From CBDHDJ01 sp965261645 (GTDB lineage Bacteria; Pseudomonadota; Alphaproteobacteria; SHVV01), in assembly GCA_965261645.1 (NCBI GenBank), contig CBDHDJ010000004.1, positions 1,984,001 to 2,048,000 of the forward strand: a stretch of 64,000 bases of DNA, read 5' to 3'. Shown here piece by piece: positions 25,629 to 35,344 of this stretch (within the stretch, counting starts at the first letter, position 1; the number at the start of each line of letters is the position of its first letter). The notes under the pieces were generated by a model, which saw nothing but the letters and a program-made list of their open reading frames with translations, made no database searches and was not told the origin of the DNA. The position numbers and the translations under genes were made by a program.

Positions 25629-26102
25629 TTATGCCATCAGCCGCTCGATCGATACGCGGCTCACCTTGGCAGCGCTCAAGGCCGCTGTCCGGTCACGACA
25701 GCCGCCAAGGGGCTGTATCCACCATTCGGATCGCGGATCGCAATACGCAGCGGCAGACTATCGCAAGCTGCTCGCCAAACATGGGCTGATCGGCTCGATG
25801 AGCCGGCGTGGCAACCCTTACGAGAACGCTATGGCTGAGAGTTTCATGAAGACGCTCAAGGTCGAAGCAGTCTATCTCATGGAATACGAGACTTTCGACG
25901 ACGTTACCGCAGACCTTCCCAGATTCATCGATGAGGTCTACAACTCACGACCTCTCCACTCCGCGCTCGGATATCTGAAGCCCGGTACAGTTCGAGGATC
26001 AACATGCCCGGCATACGGTCCAAGGCCGCCGAGTGATCCTGTCCACCCTCAGGGGCGCACTCCAGAGTTTAGCGCATTTTGCCTCTTCGAAAGGAGGACA
26101 AA

Positions 26103-26381
26103 ATGAGCCGTAAACGCTACACCCCGAAACAGATTATCAGCATGTTGCGCGAAGCCGAGGTGGCCTTGGCGCAGGGCCAGTCCGTTGGTCAAGCTTGTCG
26201 CACGCTCGGCGTATCGGAGCAGAGTTACTATCGCTGGCGCAAGGAATATGGCGGCCTTCGTACTGACCAGGCCAAGCGTCTGAAGGACCTGGAGAAGGAG
26301 AATGGCCGTCTCCGGAAGGCGATCTCGGATCTGACGTTGGATAAGCTGATCTTGAAAGAGGCGCTTGAGGGAAATTGCTAA
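26103..26381 (+). CDS. IS3-family OrfA (outer element)
   Basis: 92 residues from ATG 26103 behind a strong AAAGGAGGA ribosome-binding site. It is a typical Tnp_1/HTH protein: KRYTPKQIISMLREAEVALAQG, QACRTLGVSEQSYYRWRKEYGG and a coiled-coil LKDLEKENGRLRKAISDLTLDKLILKEAL. The stop overlaps the orfB start by 7 bases. Its native promoter region is now separated from the left terminal repeat by the nested elements. Confidence 0.88.
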   Translation: MSRKRYTPKQIISMLREAEVALAQGQSVGQACRTLGVSEQSYYRWRKEYGGLRTDQAKRLKDLEKENGRLRKAISDLTLDKLILKEALEGNC

Positions 26382-27280
26382 GCCCCGCCCGTCGCCGGCA
26401 GTGTGTTGATCATCTCCAGGCCGAACTGGGAATCTCCGAGCGACGTGCCTGTGCTGTTGCAGGCCAACATCGCTCAACCCAGCGCAAGAGACCCCGTGGT
26501 CGGGATGATGAAGAGACACTCACGGCCGCGATCATCCGCTTGGCCAGCCAGTATGGCAGATATGGCTATCGGCGGATCACTGCCTTGCTCAGGACCGAAG
26601 GTTGGCATGTGAACGCCAAGCGGGTCCAGCGCATCTGGCGGCGGGAGGGGCTGAAGCTCCCACAGAAGCAACCGAAACGGGGCAGGCTGTGGCTCAACGA
26701 CGGATCCTGCATCCGTCTGCGGCCGTGCTGGCCCAATCACGTCTGGTCCTATGACTTCGTCATGGATCGAACACACGATGGGAGGAAGTTCCGCATGCTC
26801 ACCGTGATCGATGAGTTCACCAGGCGGTGCATGGCCGTTGTCGTCGAGCGAAGATTGAACTCGGACAATGTACTCCATTGTCTGACCGGGCTCTTCGTCC
26901 AACATGGCCCGCCGGATCATATCCGTTCCGACAACGGCTCAGAGTTTACCGCTCATGCCGTCCGCGGCTGGCTCGGCAGGATCGGCGTCAAGACCCTCTA
27001 TATCGAGCCCGGGTCACCTTGGGAGAACGGATACAACGAGAGCTTCAACTCAAAGCTCCGGGACGAAATCCTGAACACGGAGATCTTCTATACATTGAAG
27101 GAGGCCAAAGTGCTGATCGAACGATGGCGGCATCACTACAATACCATCCGGCCGCATAGCTCGCTCGGATACAGACCGCCGGCCCCAGAAACCATCTTGC
27201 CAAACGTTGAGGGGCCAACCTACGCTGTTGAGGGGCTACGGGTGGCCCATCAACTTAACCCGCGCCAAACTCTAACTTAA
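26375..27280 (+). CDS. IS3-family OrfB integrase (outer element)
   Basis: 301 residues, intact. An HTH_21 segment (YGRYGYRRITALLRTEGW, VQRIWRREGLKLP) precedes the rve core with NHVWSYDFVMD (first Asp), IRSDNGSEFTA (second Asp) and GSPWENGYNESFNSKLRDEIL (Glu). The end WRHHYNTIRPHSSLGYRPPAPE is characteristic. Both ORFs are whole, so this element may still supply transposase. Confidence 0.9.
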   Translation: MLSPARRRQCVDHLQAELGISERRACAVAGQHRSTQRKRPRGRDDEETLTAAIIRLASQYGRYGYRRITALLRTEGWHVNAKRVQRIWRREGLKLPQKQPKRGRLWLNDGSCIRLRPCWPNHVWSYDFVMDRTHDGRKFRMLTVIDEFTRRCMAVVVERRLNSDNVLHCLTGLFVQHGPPDHIRSDNGSEFTAHAVRGWLGRIGVKTLYIEPGSPWENGYNESFNSKLRDEILNTEIFYTLKEAKVLIERWRHHYNTIRPHSSLGYRPPAPETILPNVEGPTYAVEGLRVAHQLNPRQTLT

Positions 27281-27309
27281 GCGCTGGACCACTAATCGGG
27301 GGCAGGCCA

Positions 27310-28627
27310 CTTCCAGGATCAGCTTTCCGCGTGCCTGGACGCCAGGGCGTGTCAACCATCTCTCAACGTCCTCGGTCCTGAACGACAAGAATACGCCTTC
27401 GCCCCGGTTCTCGATCGCGGGCAGCCAAGTGATCGTTTCGGCGAGCGAGGCTCTGATGACGTCGAGATCAAGCTCGCCGTCCTTGTCCGGGCTGATCGCC
27501 TCGAACCGCGTAAACCCAAGTAGCGAAACGACTTCGCGCAGGCGGTGCACCAGCACCAGCTTGTCGATGGCTGCAAGGACGGTGTCCCTGTCGGGATCCC
27601 AGTCTGCACGCGCAAGCGTTTCGGCGTAGAACTTGGAACGCGGGTCATCCTCGCCGATGAAGTTGTCGCCCTTGTTAAGAATCTCAAACTCCGCGATCTT
27701 GACCGGGACATCTTCCCGCTCTGCTCCGCCCTATTGTCGGCGGTATTCGGCAAGCACGGTTTCGTCGGCGATTCCTGTAAAAGCGGCGTCGAGTTCCGGA
27801 ATCATCCGGAAATTCGCTAGCGCGCCCAGATCGTCCGCCGCCTTGAGACGCTCGAAGTGCGTGGAAGCCTTCGCGGCCAGCCCGGCATCGAATTTCGGCA
27901 GGGAGATCACGCTCATCGTCTGCGGGAAGTATGCGTTGCTCGCCGTGCGCACGAGCAACCGATAGGGCTCGCCGCAGGCGTCCCGGGCAAATTGCCCGAT
28001 CCACGGCCTCTTGCCCTCGCAGTGACCGAGTGCCCCTGTGCCGGGACTCGAAGCCTCGTAGAGCGAACGTTCCTTGCCGCAGCCGCACACGCCGAAAGTA
28101 TCGCCGCTGTCCGCGCCTGTCCCGCGTTCCTCGAGCCAGAGCGGTCGCTCGCACGTCCTGCCGCTTTGGTGGACGAACCGACGCCAATCCAAATCGTCGA
28201 TATGGCCGCGCCGGCAGCCGCAGACAAACCGCACCGGGACGACCGGCTTGCGTTTGCCCTCTTCGTCGCGGAACCGGCCTCTGTCGAGATGATCCCATCG
28301 CACCAGCCTGCGACGCCGCCACTGCGGATCGCGGGGCGAGGGCTTGGCGTCCTTGACGATGAACCAGGTCGGGAAGATGCGCGCGCCGACGGGCGCGGCG
28401 TGGTGAGCATTCTCCTCGTGACGCGGCGGCGTCCAGAGGTCGAGCGAGGGCACGTCCAACAACCGTCGCAGCTTGGCGACGAGGCGCGGCTCGTCGACCT
28501 TTTCCCGCCGCAGGTGGGACCAGTCCTGCAGGCCGGAGACGATGACCGAGCAGTCGGGAAGATCGATCATGGCCCCCGGCCCGCAGGTCGTGATCAACTG
28601 GCTCTGGCGAAGAATGTTGTCGGCCAT
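27310..28627 (-). pseudogene. drmB: drmB of a DISARM system (DUF1998), nonsense-mutated and 3'-truncated
   Basis: The ATG at 28627 begins MADNILRQSQLITTCGPGAM, the standard DrmB N-terminus, and zinc-like pairs CGCRRGH and CGCGKE follow near residues 140-190. An in-frame TAG at 27731-27733 interrupts it after AEYRRQ. The same frame then continues for about 140 codons (REDVPVKIAEFEILNKGDNF through VLVHRLREVVSLLGFTRFEA) until the outer IS3 element cuts it at 27310. About 439 codons remain; full DrmB is longer, so the C-terminal DUF1998 part is incomplete. In working DISARM, DrmB forms a complex with DrmA that loads on phage DNA. It starts 7 bases after the drmA stop. No drmC follows. Confidence 0.85.
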
Positions 28628-30390
28628 GGCGCGCCTACGGGATGTCCTGTCCTTCGGGAGTCTTGATGCCGAGCAGCACGCCCGGTTCAACATCGCGCAG
28701 CGACCGGGGAGCCCGGAACCGAAGCTGGGTGTCGTTCAGCACTTCGCGATCCGGGTCGATCATCTCACGCAACAAGGGGGTGGAGGTGCCGCTGCCCCGA
28801 CCGCGCGCGTAGCCGAACGCCACACCGTCCTGCCTGGCTTCGTGGGCGAGTCTTGCCCAATCGTCAATCAGGCTTTGTACGCGGTTCCCGACATGACCGC
28901 CGAAACCTTCAGGAAGAGCGTCGGCATGGTTTCGCGCCCGGTCACCCACCGCCCCGAGCAAGGGCCGCGGTCTCCGTGCCGTGATTTTCGACGTTCCGGG
29001 CTGCCGGCATCGGTGTCAGTTCCGGGACTCCGAGCTGTGCCAAAGCAACCGCGACCGCCGGCAGGCCCCGGTCCATCGCGCGTGGAGAGAACGGTGTCAC
29101 GCTGGTCGCCTCGACGCCGCGATAGAAAGAGTCATGCCAAGCGGAGAAGCGCTCATAGTGTGAGCGGTCGCGCGGCTTGTGGACATTCAGGAGCGTTACC
29201 ACCAGACCGGGCCTCGCCGGGTCGCGGCCGACCCGGCTGGTTGCCTGGATGTATTCTGCCGTGGTCTTCGGCTGGCCGGAGACGAGCATCAGGCCCAGAC
29301 GCGGGATGTCGAGACCAACGGAGATCATGTTCGTAGCCAGGGCCACATCCACGCCATCACTGTCGTCGAAGCCCAAGGAGAGTCGGCGTTTGGCTTCGAC
29401 GACATTTGCGGTGCCGACACGCGAGGTCAGCTCGACCGGCTCTAAAGCGATTTGCCTGTCGGCGAATAGTCCTGTTGCATCGTCGAGGCGCTTGCGGCCG
29501 GCACAGGTTAGGAGCCGCGAACCTACCTCGTCCTCGACGATGCGCCGCGCGCTCCCCAACTCGCGCAGAGCGTTGAAGTAGGCGACGACCGTCATATAGG
29601 GGTCGGCGGGGTTGAAGCCGCCACCCTTGGCCGCGGCATCCCAGGCGGCCTGTGCCGCCGCCATCAGTGTGATCATGCTCCTAAGAAAGATGACCTTTGG
29701 ACCGCGTCCCTGTGCGGCGATGCCGAGATAGAGCCGCGGGTTCACATCGGTTTGCAGCGCCTGTTTGGCGAAGAACGAGTCCCTGCGCTCAATCCCCGGC
29801 GCCGGGAAGACCGCCACCGAGGATCGGCCGAACAGCGCGCGAATCTGCTTCCGGGCGAGGCGCACGGTCGCGGTCGACGCGATGATTTTCGGGCGCACTT
29901 CCTTGCCGGCGATCTGGCGTCGGCAGAGGTGGTCGACCGCTGTTTCGTAGAGCCCCGCCATGGTGCCCAGCGGTCCGGAGATGAGATGCAGCTCGTCCTG
30001 AATGATGAGGTCGGGCGGTCGTGGATCGGCCGCATCACCCCCCCGGAAGAAGCCCGCAGTCTCACCGCTCCACGGCATGGCGGCGAACTTGTCGGCGGTC
30101 GCGATCATGAATGCCGGCAGGCGCTCATAGATCGGTTCGTCGACCGCGACGACCGGCAAATGACGCCTCCCCGTGAAATCGCAGCGCCGGTTGACGCAGC
30201 GTACCAGCAGGTTCTTCGGGTTATCGGTATCCGCGACCAGCCGGAAAGAATGCTTGTTGAACTTCGTGCCGCACCAGGGACATCGATCCAGCGGCAGCGG
30301 CGGGTCGCGCGAGGTATCAGCTGTAAAACGCAAGGTCCTGGCGCGTGCCGTGTCGTTCGACGGGTCGCCCTTCCGGCCCATATAGTTATA

Positions 30391-31547
30391 CCAACGGCAC
30401 TAATTATTGACCTGAAATCGCCCAATCTCTCATTCCGATGGACATGATCGTCTCGGGCTGGTCGATTAGTTTGTTCCAGGCTTGGCAACCGGCCTCGATG
30501 ATGGCGTCGTAATCTTCGAAGACGCGGTTAGAGAGCCAATTCTGGCGGAGGTATTGCCAGATGTTCTCGACCGGGTTCAGCTCGGGCGAGCGCGATGGCA
30601 GCAGGATGATGGTGAGGTTCTTGGGGACCTTGAGCTGGTCGGTGCTGTGCCACCCGGCGCGGTCCATCAGGACGACGCCATGGGCCTTGGCGGCGACGTT
30701 GCAGCTGATCTCGTCGAGATGCATCTGCATGGCGGCTGTGTTGGCGAAGGGGAGCATGAGAGCGGCACCCTTGGCTCCCATGGGACAGATTGCGCCAAAG
30801 AGGTAGGCGTTCGTGTAGCGCTGATCGGCGGGCAGGCGTGGCCTTGTTCCCTTCTTCGCCCAAATGCGCACACGCCCGTTCTTCTGTCCCAGCCTGGCCT
30901 CGTCTTGGAACCAGATCTCGACCCGCTTGGTCTTGGGCAGACCGGCTAGGTGGGCAGCGAGCGTGCGGGGGAAGTTTTTTTGAACGCCTCGATCACCCGC
31001 TGGTCCTGCTTGGGGTGCTGCGGCCGGGCGCTGATGTGGGAGAAGGACAGCGCGACGAGAAGGTCGGAGATCGCCCGCTCGCTATAGATCACGCCAAAGC
31101 GTTCTTCGATCACCCGTTTCAGGTCAACCCGCCGCCAGCGAACCACACCGTCAATCTTTGGATCGGGGCCCGTTTCGACGATCACCGACAGTTCGCCCAT
31201 CTGCTCGTCGGTCAAGAGCCGGGGGCGGCCCGCACCGGGACGGTTCTTCAAGCCGTCTGCCCCTTCATCGTTGAAGCGGTGCGCCCAGTCTCTCAGCGTC
31301 TGGCGATCCATGCCGCCGACCTTAGCGGCTTCCGCTCGGCTCATGCCGTCGTAAACCGCCGCCAAGGCCAAAAGCCGGCGAACTTGGCGGGGATCGCGAC
31401 TGTGCTTGGCCAAACACCGGAGCTCAATGCTGTCGTAGTCGTCCCGAAGAGCAATGCATACTGACATGGCGAATCTCCTTCGCCAGCCTTGAATCACATC
31501 CAGCCCAAAAAGGGAATCCCTTGCGAGTCAGAATTTTGCGCCGTTGG
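30391..31547 (-). mobile_element. IS630-family insertion sequence A inside drmA (1157 bp)
   Basis: Terminal repeats CCAACGGC/GCCGTTGG flanked by the TA target duplication of the family (30389-30390 and 31548-31549). Excision with one TA restores drmA in frame across RAATPNNYMGRKG. Inserted in the helicase gene between motif I and the zinc ribbon. Confidence 0.88.
30404..31467 (-). CDS. IS630-family transposase A (two frames, programmed frameshift)
   Basis: The first frame (31467 down to 30946) starts MSVCIALRDDYDSIELRCLA and holds an HTH with MSRAEAAKVGGMDRQTLRDW. It reaches a run of seven T on the plus strand (30975-30981, A7 in the message). After a slip the second frame continues FKKNFPRTLAAHLAGLPKTK, with WFQDEARLG (first Asp-Glu), VLMDRAGWH (Asp) and LPSRSPELNPVENIWQYLRQ (Glu). 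This split organisation is common in IS630. Both frames look whole. Confidence 0.85.
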
Positions 31548-31831
31548 TATTAGGTGTCGCGGCGCGGCCCACCCAGAGCGCGATCTCGAACGGCCACGTT
31601 CCAAGCCGTTCCGGCATTGTTTCGCGCTCCAGTTCGAGCGCGCAGATCAGTGCCGCGGCGCGCCCAAGCTGGTCGAGGGTCAGGAGCCGGAGCGTGTAGC
31701 GCATGAGCACCGGCAGGCCGTGATGCACAGGGTCGGGGTCGCGCAGCCGGCGAAGGACGAGCGTGAACGCTGCCAGCCCGAGATGGGCCTCGGTCTTGCC
31801 GCCGCCGGTCGGGAAGAACAAAAGGTTGACG

Positions 31832-32936
31832 CTTTCCTATCCGGTTCACACCCACACCCATTAGGGCTAGAATGGGCGCAAACCGGATATAGGGGAGCGC
31901 GCCATGGATGTTCTCGACCGCGCCGATCTCCCATTCCCGCATTCGCTACCCGAGTTCCAGCGACTTTTCCCCGATGATGCGGCCTGCGCCGCCTACCTGG
32001 AGAAAGCCCGCTGGGGAGACGGCTTTGCCTGCCCGCACTGCGGCACGGCGGGAGAGCCGTTCCACTTTGAAAACCGCCCTGGCGTCCTGCGCTGCCGCAA
32101 GTGCCGCCAGAACACCGGGCTGACGGTGGGAACAGTGATGGAGCGTAGCCACACTCCGCTGAACGTCTGGTTCTGGGCCGCTTATCTGGTCGCCAGTCAG
32201 ACGCCCGGCATGTCCGCCGTGCAGTTTCAGCGGCAACTTGGTCTTTCGCGCTACGAGACGGCCTTTCAAATTCTCCACAAGCTCCGCTCGGGCATGGTGC
32301 GGCCCAACCAAGACAGGATCGGTGGACAGCCCAAGAACCATGTTGAGGTGGACGAAACCTGGGTTGGCGGGCGAACGCGTGGGGAAGGCCGTGGTGTTCA
32401 CCACAAGGTTCCCGTCTCCTGTGCCATCGAGGTGCGTCATCGAAAGCCGGGCACCAAGCTCGACAACCGGAAAGACGGACGCTATGCCGGACGCGTTCGG
32501 CTCGCCGTCGTGCTCGACCGTAGCGCCGAGTCGCTCTGTGGGTTCGTCGAGAGCACCGTCGCGCCGGGATCGCTGATCGTTACTGACGATTGGAGCGGCT
32601 ATGCTGGCCTCGGCAAGCGCGGCTATGAGCACTTCGCTGTTGCCGAGTGTGGTGATCCAGAGGTTGCCGAGCAATACCTGCCGATCATCCATCTGGTTTT
32701 CGCCAACCTGAAGACGTGGCTGATCGGTATCCACCACGGCGTTAGCCACCAGCACCTACAAGCCTACCTCAACGAGTTCACCTTCCGCTTCAACAGGCGG
32801 TTCTACCCGTTCAACGCCTTCCGCTCATTGCTCGGCATCGCGGGCGACACCTCTGCTCCAACCTATGCCGAGCTTTACTCGGGAGAGTGGCGGCACCCTA
32901 CATGTAGCGGTCATCGGCGTTAACCGGATAGGCAAG
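31832..32936 (+). mobile_element. IS1595-family insertion sequence inside drmA (1105 bp)
   Basis: Inverted ends CTTTCCTATCCGGTT and, inward from the right, CTTGCCTATCCGGTT (14 of 15 match). The 8-base duplication is GGTTGACG on the left and GGTCGACG on the right, with one substitution. Excision keeping the right copy restores drmA as REIVDLLFFPTGGGKTEA. The interrupted site is directly before the Walker A motif. Confidence 0.85.
31904..32923 (+). CDS. IS1595-family (ISXO2-like) transposase
   Basis: 339 residues. Zinc ribbon CPHCGTAG and CRKCRQNTG, helix-turn-helix MSAVQFQRQLGLSRYETAF, catalytic HVEVDETWVGGRT (first Asp), IVTDDWSGYAGL (second Asp) and the final VFANLKTWLIGIHHGVSHQHLQAYLNEFTFRFNRR. 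It is transcribed antisense to drmA. The frame is intact. Confidence 0.9.
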   Translation: MDVLDRADLPFPHSLPEFQRLFPDDAACAAYLEKARWGDGFACPHCGTAGEPFHFENRPGVLRCRKCRQNTGLTVGTVMERSHTPLNVWFWAAYLVASQTPGMSAVQFQRQLGLSRYETAFQILHKLRSGMVRPNQDRIGGQPKNHVEVDETWVGGRTRGEGRGVHHKVPVSCAIEVRHRKPGTKLDNRKDGRYAGRVRLAVVLDRSAESLCGFVESTVAPGSLIVTDDWSGYAGLGKRGYEHFAVAECGDPEVAEQYLPIIHLVFANLKTWLIGIHHGVSHQHLQAYLNEFTFRFNRRFYPFNAFRSLLGIAGDTSAPTYAELYSGEWRHPTCSGHRR

Positions 32937-33735
32937 GGTCGACGATCTCTCGCTCGACATGGGCCGGCTCGGCGATGCCTCGGAGGTTCATCAGAATGTA
33001 GGCGAGCTGGAAGGGGCGCCACTCAGGTAGGTCCACCGCCGCGGGCGTGCGGGCCTCCTCCTGGGCTCTTCGCCGCCGCGCCGCCGCGGCCATGGCCCGG
33101 TTGGCGATGCAAAACGGTCAGGATCGTCGAGGAGGTCGATGCCGGCCTGGATGCGGTCCGCCGCGCGGGCAGCCCGGCCCACCAGTTCGTCAGCCGCCTC
33201 TCGGCGTCCGCCGGAGAAAGTTTGCGCACCCTCGCGCTGGCCTTCGATCCAGTCGCGATAAGCGTGGACCAGTGGGTTCAGCAAGCGCTTCGCGTCCGCC
33301 GCGTCGTTCAGGGTACCGAGCGCCTCCATGCCGAACTCGACATCGGGAATATGCGACGGTTCCACACGTTCCACCGCCGCAAGGGGCGTCCACTCGGTAT
33401 GCACTCGCCGGCATTCGCCGTCGGCCGTTTCGGCGCGGGTGGATACATTGTGGCCGACGGCATATTCGGCCGCGTCCCTGTAATGCAGGTCGGCGAGGCG
33501 TCCGTCCCAGTCGTCGCTGTCGAGGCCGCGCGGATCGTATCTCGGGACGAACGGCCGATCCGCGGCAACGCTCATCTCGATCTGGAAGGCGAAAGCCGTG
33601 TCCTGCAAATCGTCGTCTTCCGTCACGGCCCGCAGATTGACGACGAACAGGGAGACGGCACGCGCATCCAGATTGCCTTTGACTCCCCGAACCTGGGTCT
33701 CCCGAACCAGACAGACGAACTCGAGGCCGCCGCTA

Positions 33736-34789
33736 GAGCGTTTTCCTATCATTTGCGGTCATAGCCGGCAGCAGCGAAGTAGTTTTCGCATTCCGTTGGT
33801 GTGAAGGTGTCGATGCCTTGGGCGATGGCGTCCCAGAGGTCATCGACGGTTCGGGCGGCGGTCTTTTTGAGGAAAGCCTTGAGCTTGGAGAAGGCCATTT
33901 CAATGGGGTTAAAGTCAGGGCTGTAGGGCGGCAGGAAGCGCAACTCTGCCGCGGCGACTTCGATGGCCGTGCGCACGGCGATGGGTTTGTGGGCGGGTAA
34001 GTTATCCATCACCACGATATCGCCGGGTTTGAGCGTCGGGACCAAGACCTGCTCCACATAAGCGAGGAAGGCGGCACCATGCATGGCACCGTCGAGCACC
34101 ATGGGCGCGGTCATGCCTTCAAGGCGGAGCGCGCCAACGAAGGTCGTCGTCTTCCAGTGTCCATGAGGCACCGGTGCTTGGCAACGCTCGCCCCGTGGCG
34201 CCCGGCCGTAACGCCGGGCCATCTTGGTCGAAGCGCCGGTCTCGTCAATGAACACCAGCCGCTCGGGCTTCAGATCGGGTTGGGCGTCGAACCAGGCCTG
34301 CCGGCGGCGCAGGACGTCAGCTCGCTGTTGCTCGCAGGCGTGCGCGGTTTTTTTTGAACGTCATGCCGTGCCGGTCGAGCAGCCGCCAGACCGTGCTTTG
34401 GGCCACCGTCAAGCCATGCCCCGCGTCCAGGTGTGCCGCGATCTCGCCCAAGGTGATGTCCGGCGTCTCGTCAACCAGCGCCAGGATTTCCTCGGCATGG
34501 GCCTCAATCCGGTGCGAGCGGTGGTCACCGCCTTGCGGCCTAGGCCCGACATCGCCCGTCCGCCGCCACCGATTCACCCATTTGATCGCCGTCGAGGCCG
34601 CAACCCCGAAGCGGCGCGCCGCCGAGCGCCGCGACAGGCCGCTGTCAACCGCCGATACAAGCCGTTCTCGAAGATCATTGGAAAGAGGTTTCGTCATGCA
34701 GCCTGGCCTCCTCCACCAGCCCACATCTTGAATCAGGAATTCGATCCCATGGGAATCCCAAAAAGAATCCGTCAGCTCAGAAAATGCTC
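33736..34789 (-). mobile_element. IS630-family insertion sequence B inside drmA (1054 bp)
   Basis: Terminal repeats GAGCRTTTTCY at both ends with a TA duplication at 33734-33735 and 34790-34791. Excision with one TA joins the drmA codons as VRFDVPASGGLEFVCLVRE. It differs in sequence and length from IS630 element A, so these are independent insertions of two different elements. Confidence 0.88.
33749..34697 (-). CDS. IS630-family transposase B (two frames, programmed frameshift)
   Basis: The first frame starts at 34697 with MTKPLSNDLRERLVSAVDSG, an HTH pair (SRRSAARRFGVAASTAIKWV) and LDRHGMTFKKN. At a run of eight T on the plus strand (34348-34355) the message can slip into the second frame, KTAHACEQQRADVLRRRQAW. 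This leads to LVFIDETGASTKM, VVMDNLPAHK and LPPYSPDFNPIEMAFSKLK, the DDE residues of the family. Both parts look functional. Confidence 0.87.
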
Positions 34790-35344
34790 TAGCCGGCACG
34801 TCGAACCGAACCGGCGTCCCGACTCGAATCGACGCAAGATCGACGTTGAGGGTCTCTGCACGCGGACGGCGGACCCAAGGTGCGAAGCGGTGCCGTCCCG
34901 GACCCGCGGCCGGCTCGTCCCCGGGCTCATCGCGCTGGCTTCCGGCATCGCCTGCCGGGTCCTCGTCGGGTGCGTAGTCTCCCCACGACAGCGCAATGTC
35001 GAGGCGTGTGGCGGACGCGTCTGCCAGGAAGCTCAGACCCATGGACGAGGGTAGAAAGACGCGTTTGCCGCTGCCCCGTTCGGGTGCGCTTACGTCGTCG
35101 TCGCCCTGTGTCGGCTCGGACGGCTCGTCGAGTTCTTCCTCGGCGTCCTGCGCCCGTTGTGCGTCCGGCGCCCCTGTCGGCGCCAGGAAACCGGTCAGAT
35201 ACCAGCGGGACGGAGCGTAAGACAGGCGCTCGTATTGGAGTGCCTCCTCTCCGGGCCGAGGGCCGATCAGGTCGAGCCGCAACGCCTCGATCAGGTAGTC
35301 GCGGACAGAGGCGCAATCGTTGATGGTAGATGTGGAGAGCACGG

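Larger units (their letters stand above)
23700..26036 (+). pseudogene. IS3-family OrfB, split by IS1182-like copy 3 and frameshifted
   Basis: The integrase core runs from MGLPRSTYYD (ATG 23792) through NQLWVADITYVAI and DAWSRRVVGY at 24184. It resumes after the nested element at 25633 as AISRSIDTRLTLAALK, with HHSDRGSQYA and the Glu helix NPYENAMAESFMKTLK. Near the C-terminus the frame slips twice: GYLKPG should read GYLSPVQFEDQHARHTV (one extra base near 25979), and a second extra base near 26020 is needed to reach the stop at 26034-26036. The transposase is dead. Confidence 0.85.
23364..26064 (+). mobile_element. Middle IS3-family element, itself split by IS1182-like copy 3
   Basis: Perfect 27-base terminal repeats begin TGGAGTGCGCCCCTGAGGGT at 23364-23390 and end with the complement at 26038-26064. 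The 3-base target duplication GAG flanks it (23361-23363, 26065-26067). Without the nested 1444-bp element and its duplication it is about 1.25 kb, a normal IS3 length. orfB is disrupted, so it cannot transpose on its own. Confidence 0.9.
23324..27309 (+). mobile_element. Outer IS3-family element of a three-level nest
   Basis: The imperfect terminal repeats start TGGAGTAACCCCC on the left and, read inward, TGGCCTGCCCCCGATTAGTG on the right, sharing AGTGGTCCAG. No matching 3-base duplication is seen, so the exact ends are uncertain by a few bases. orfA and orfB (26103-27280) are intact. A second IS3 element has inserted between the left repeat and orfA. The right end truncates drmB; the left end truncates a receiver-domain gene. 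Confidence 0.75.
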
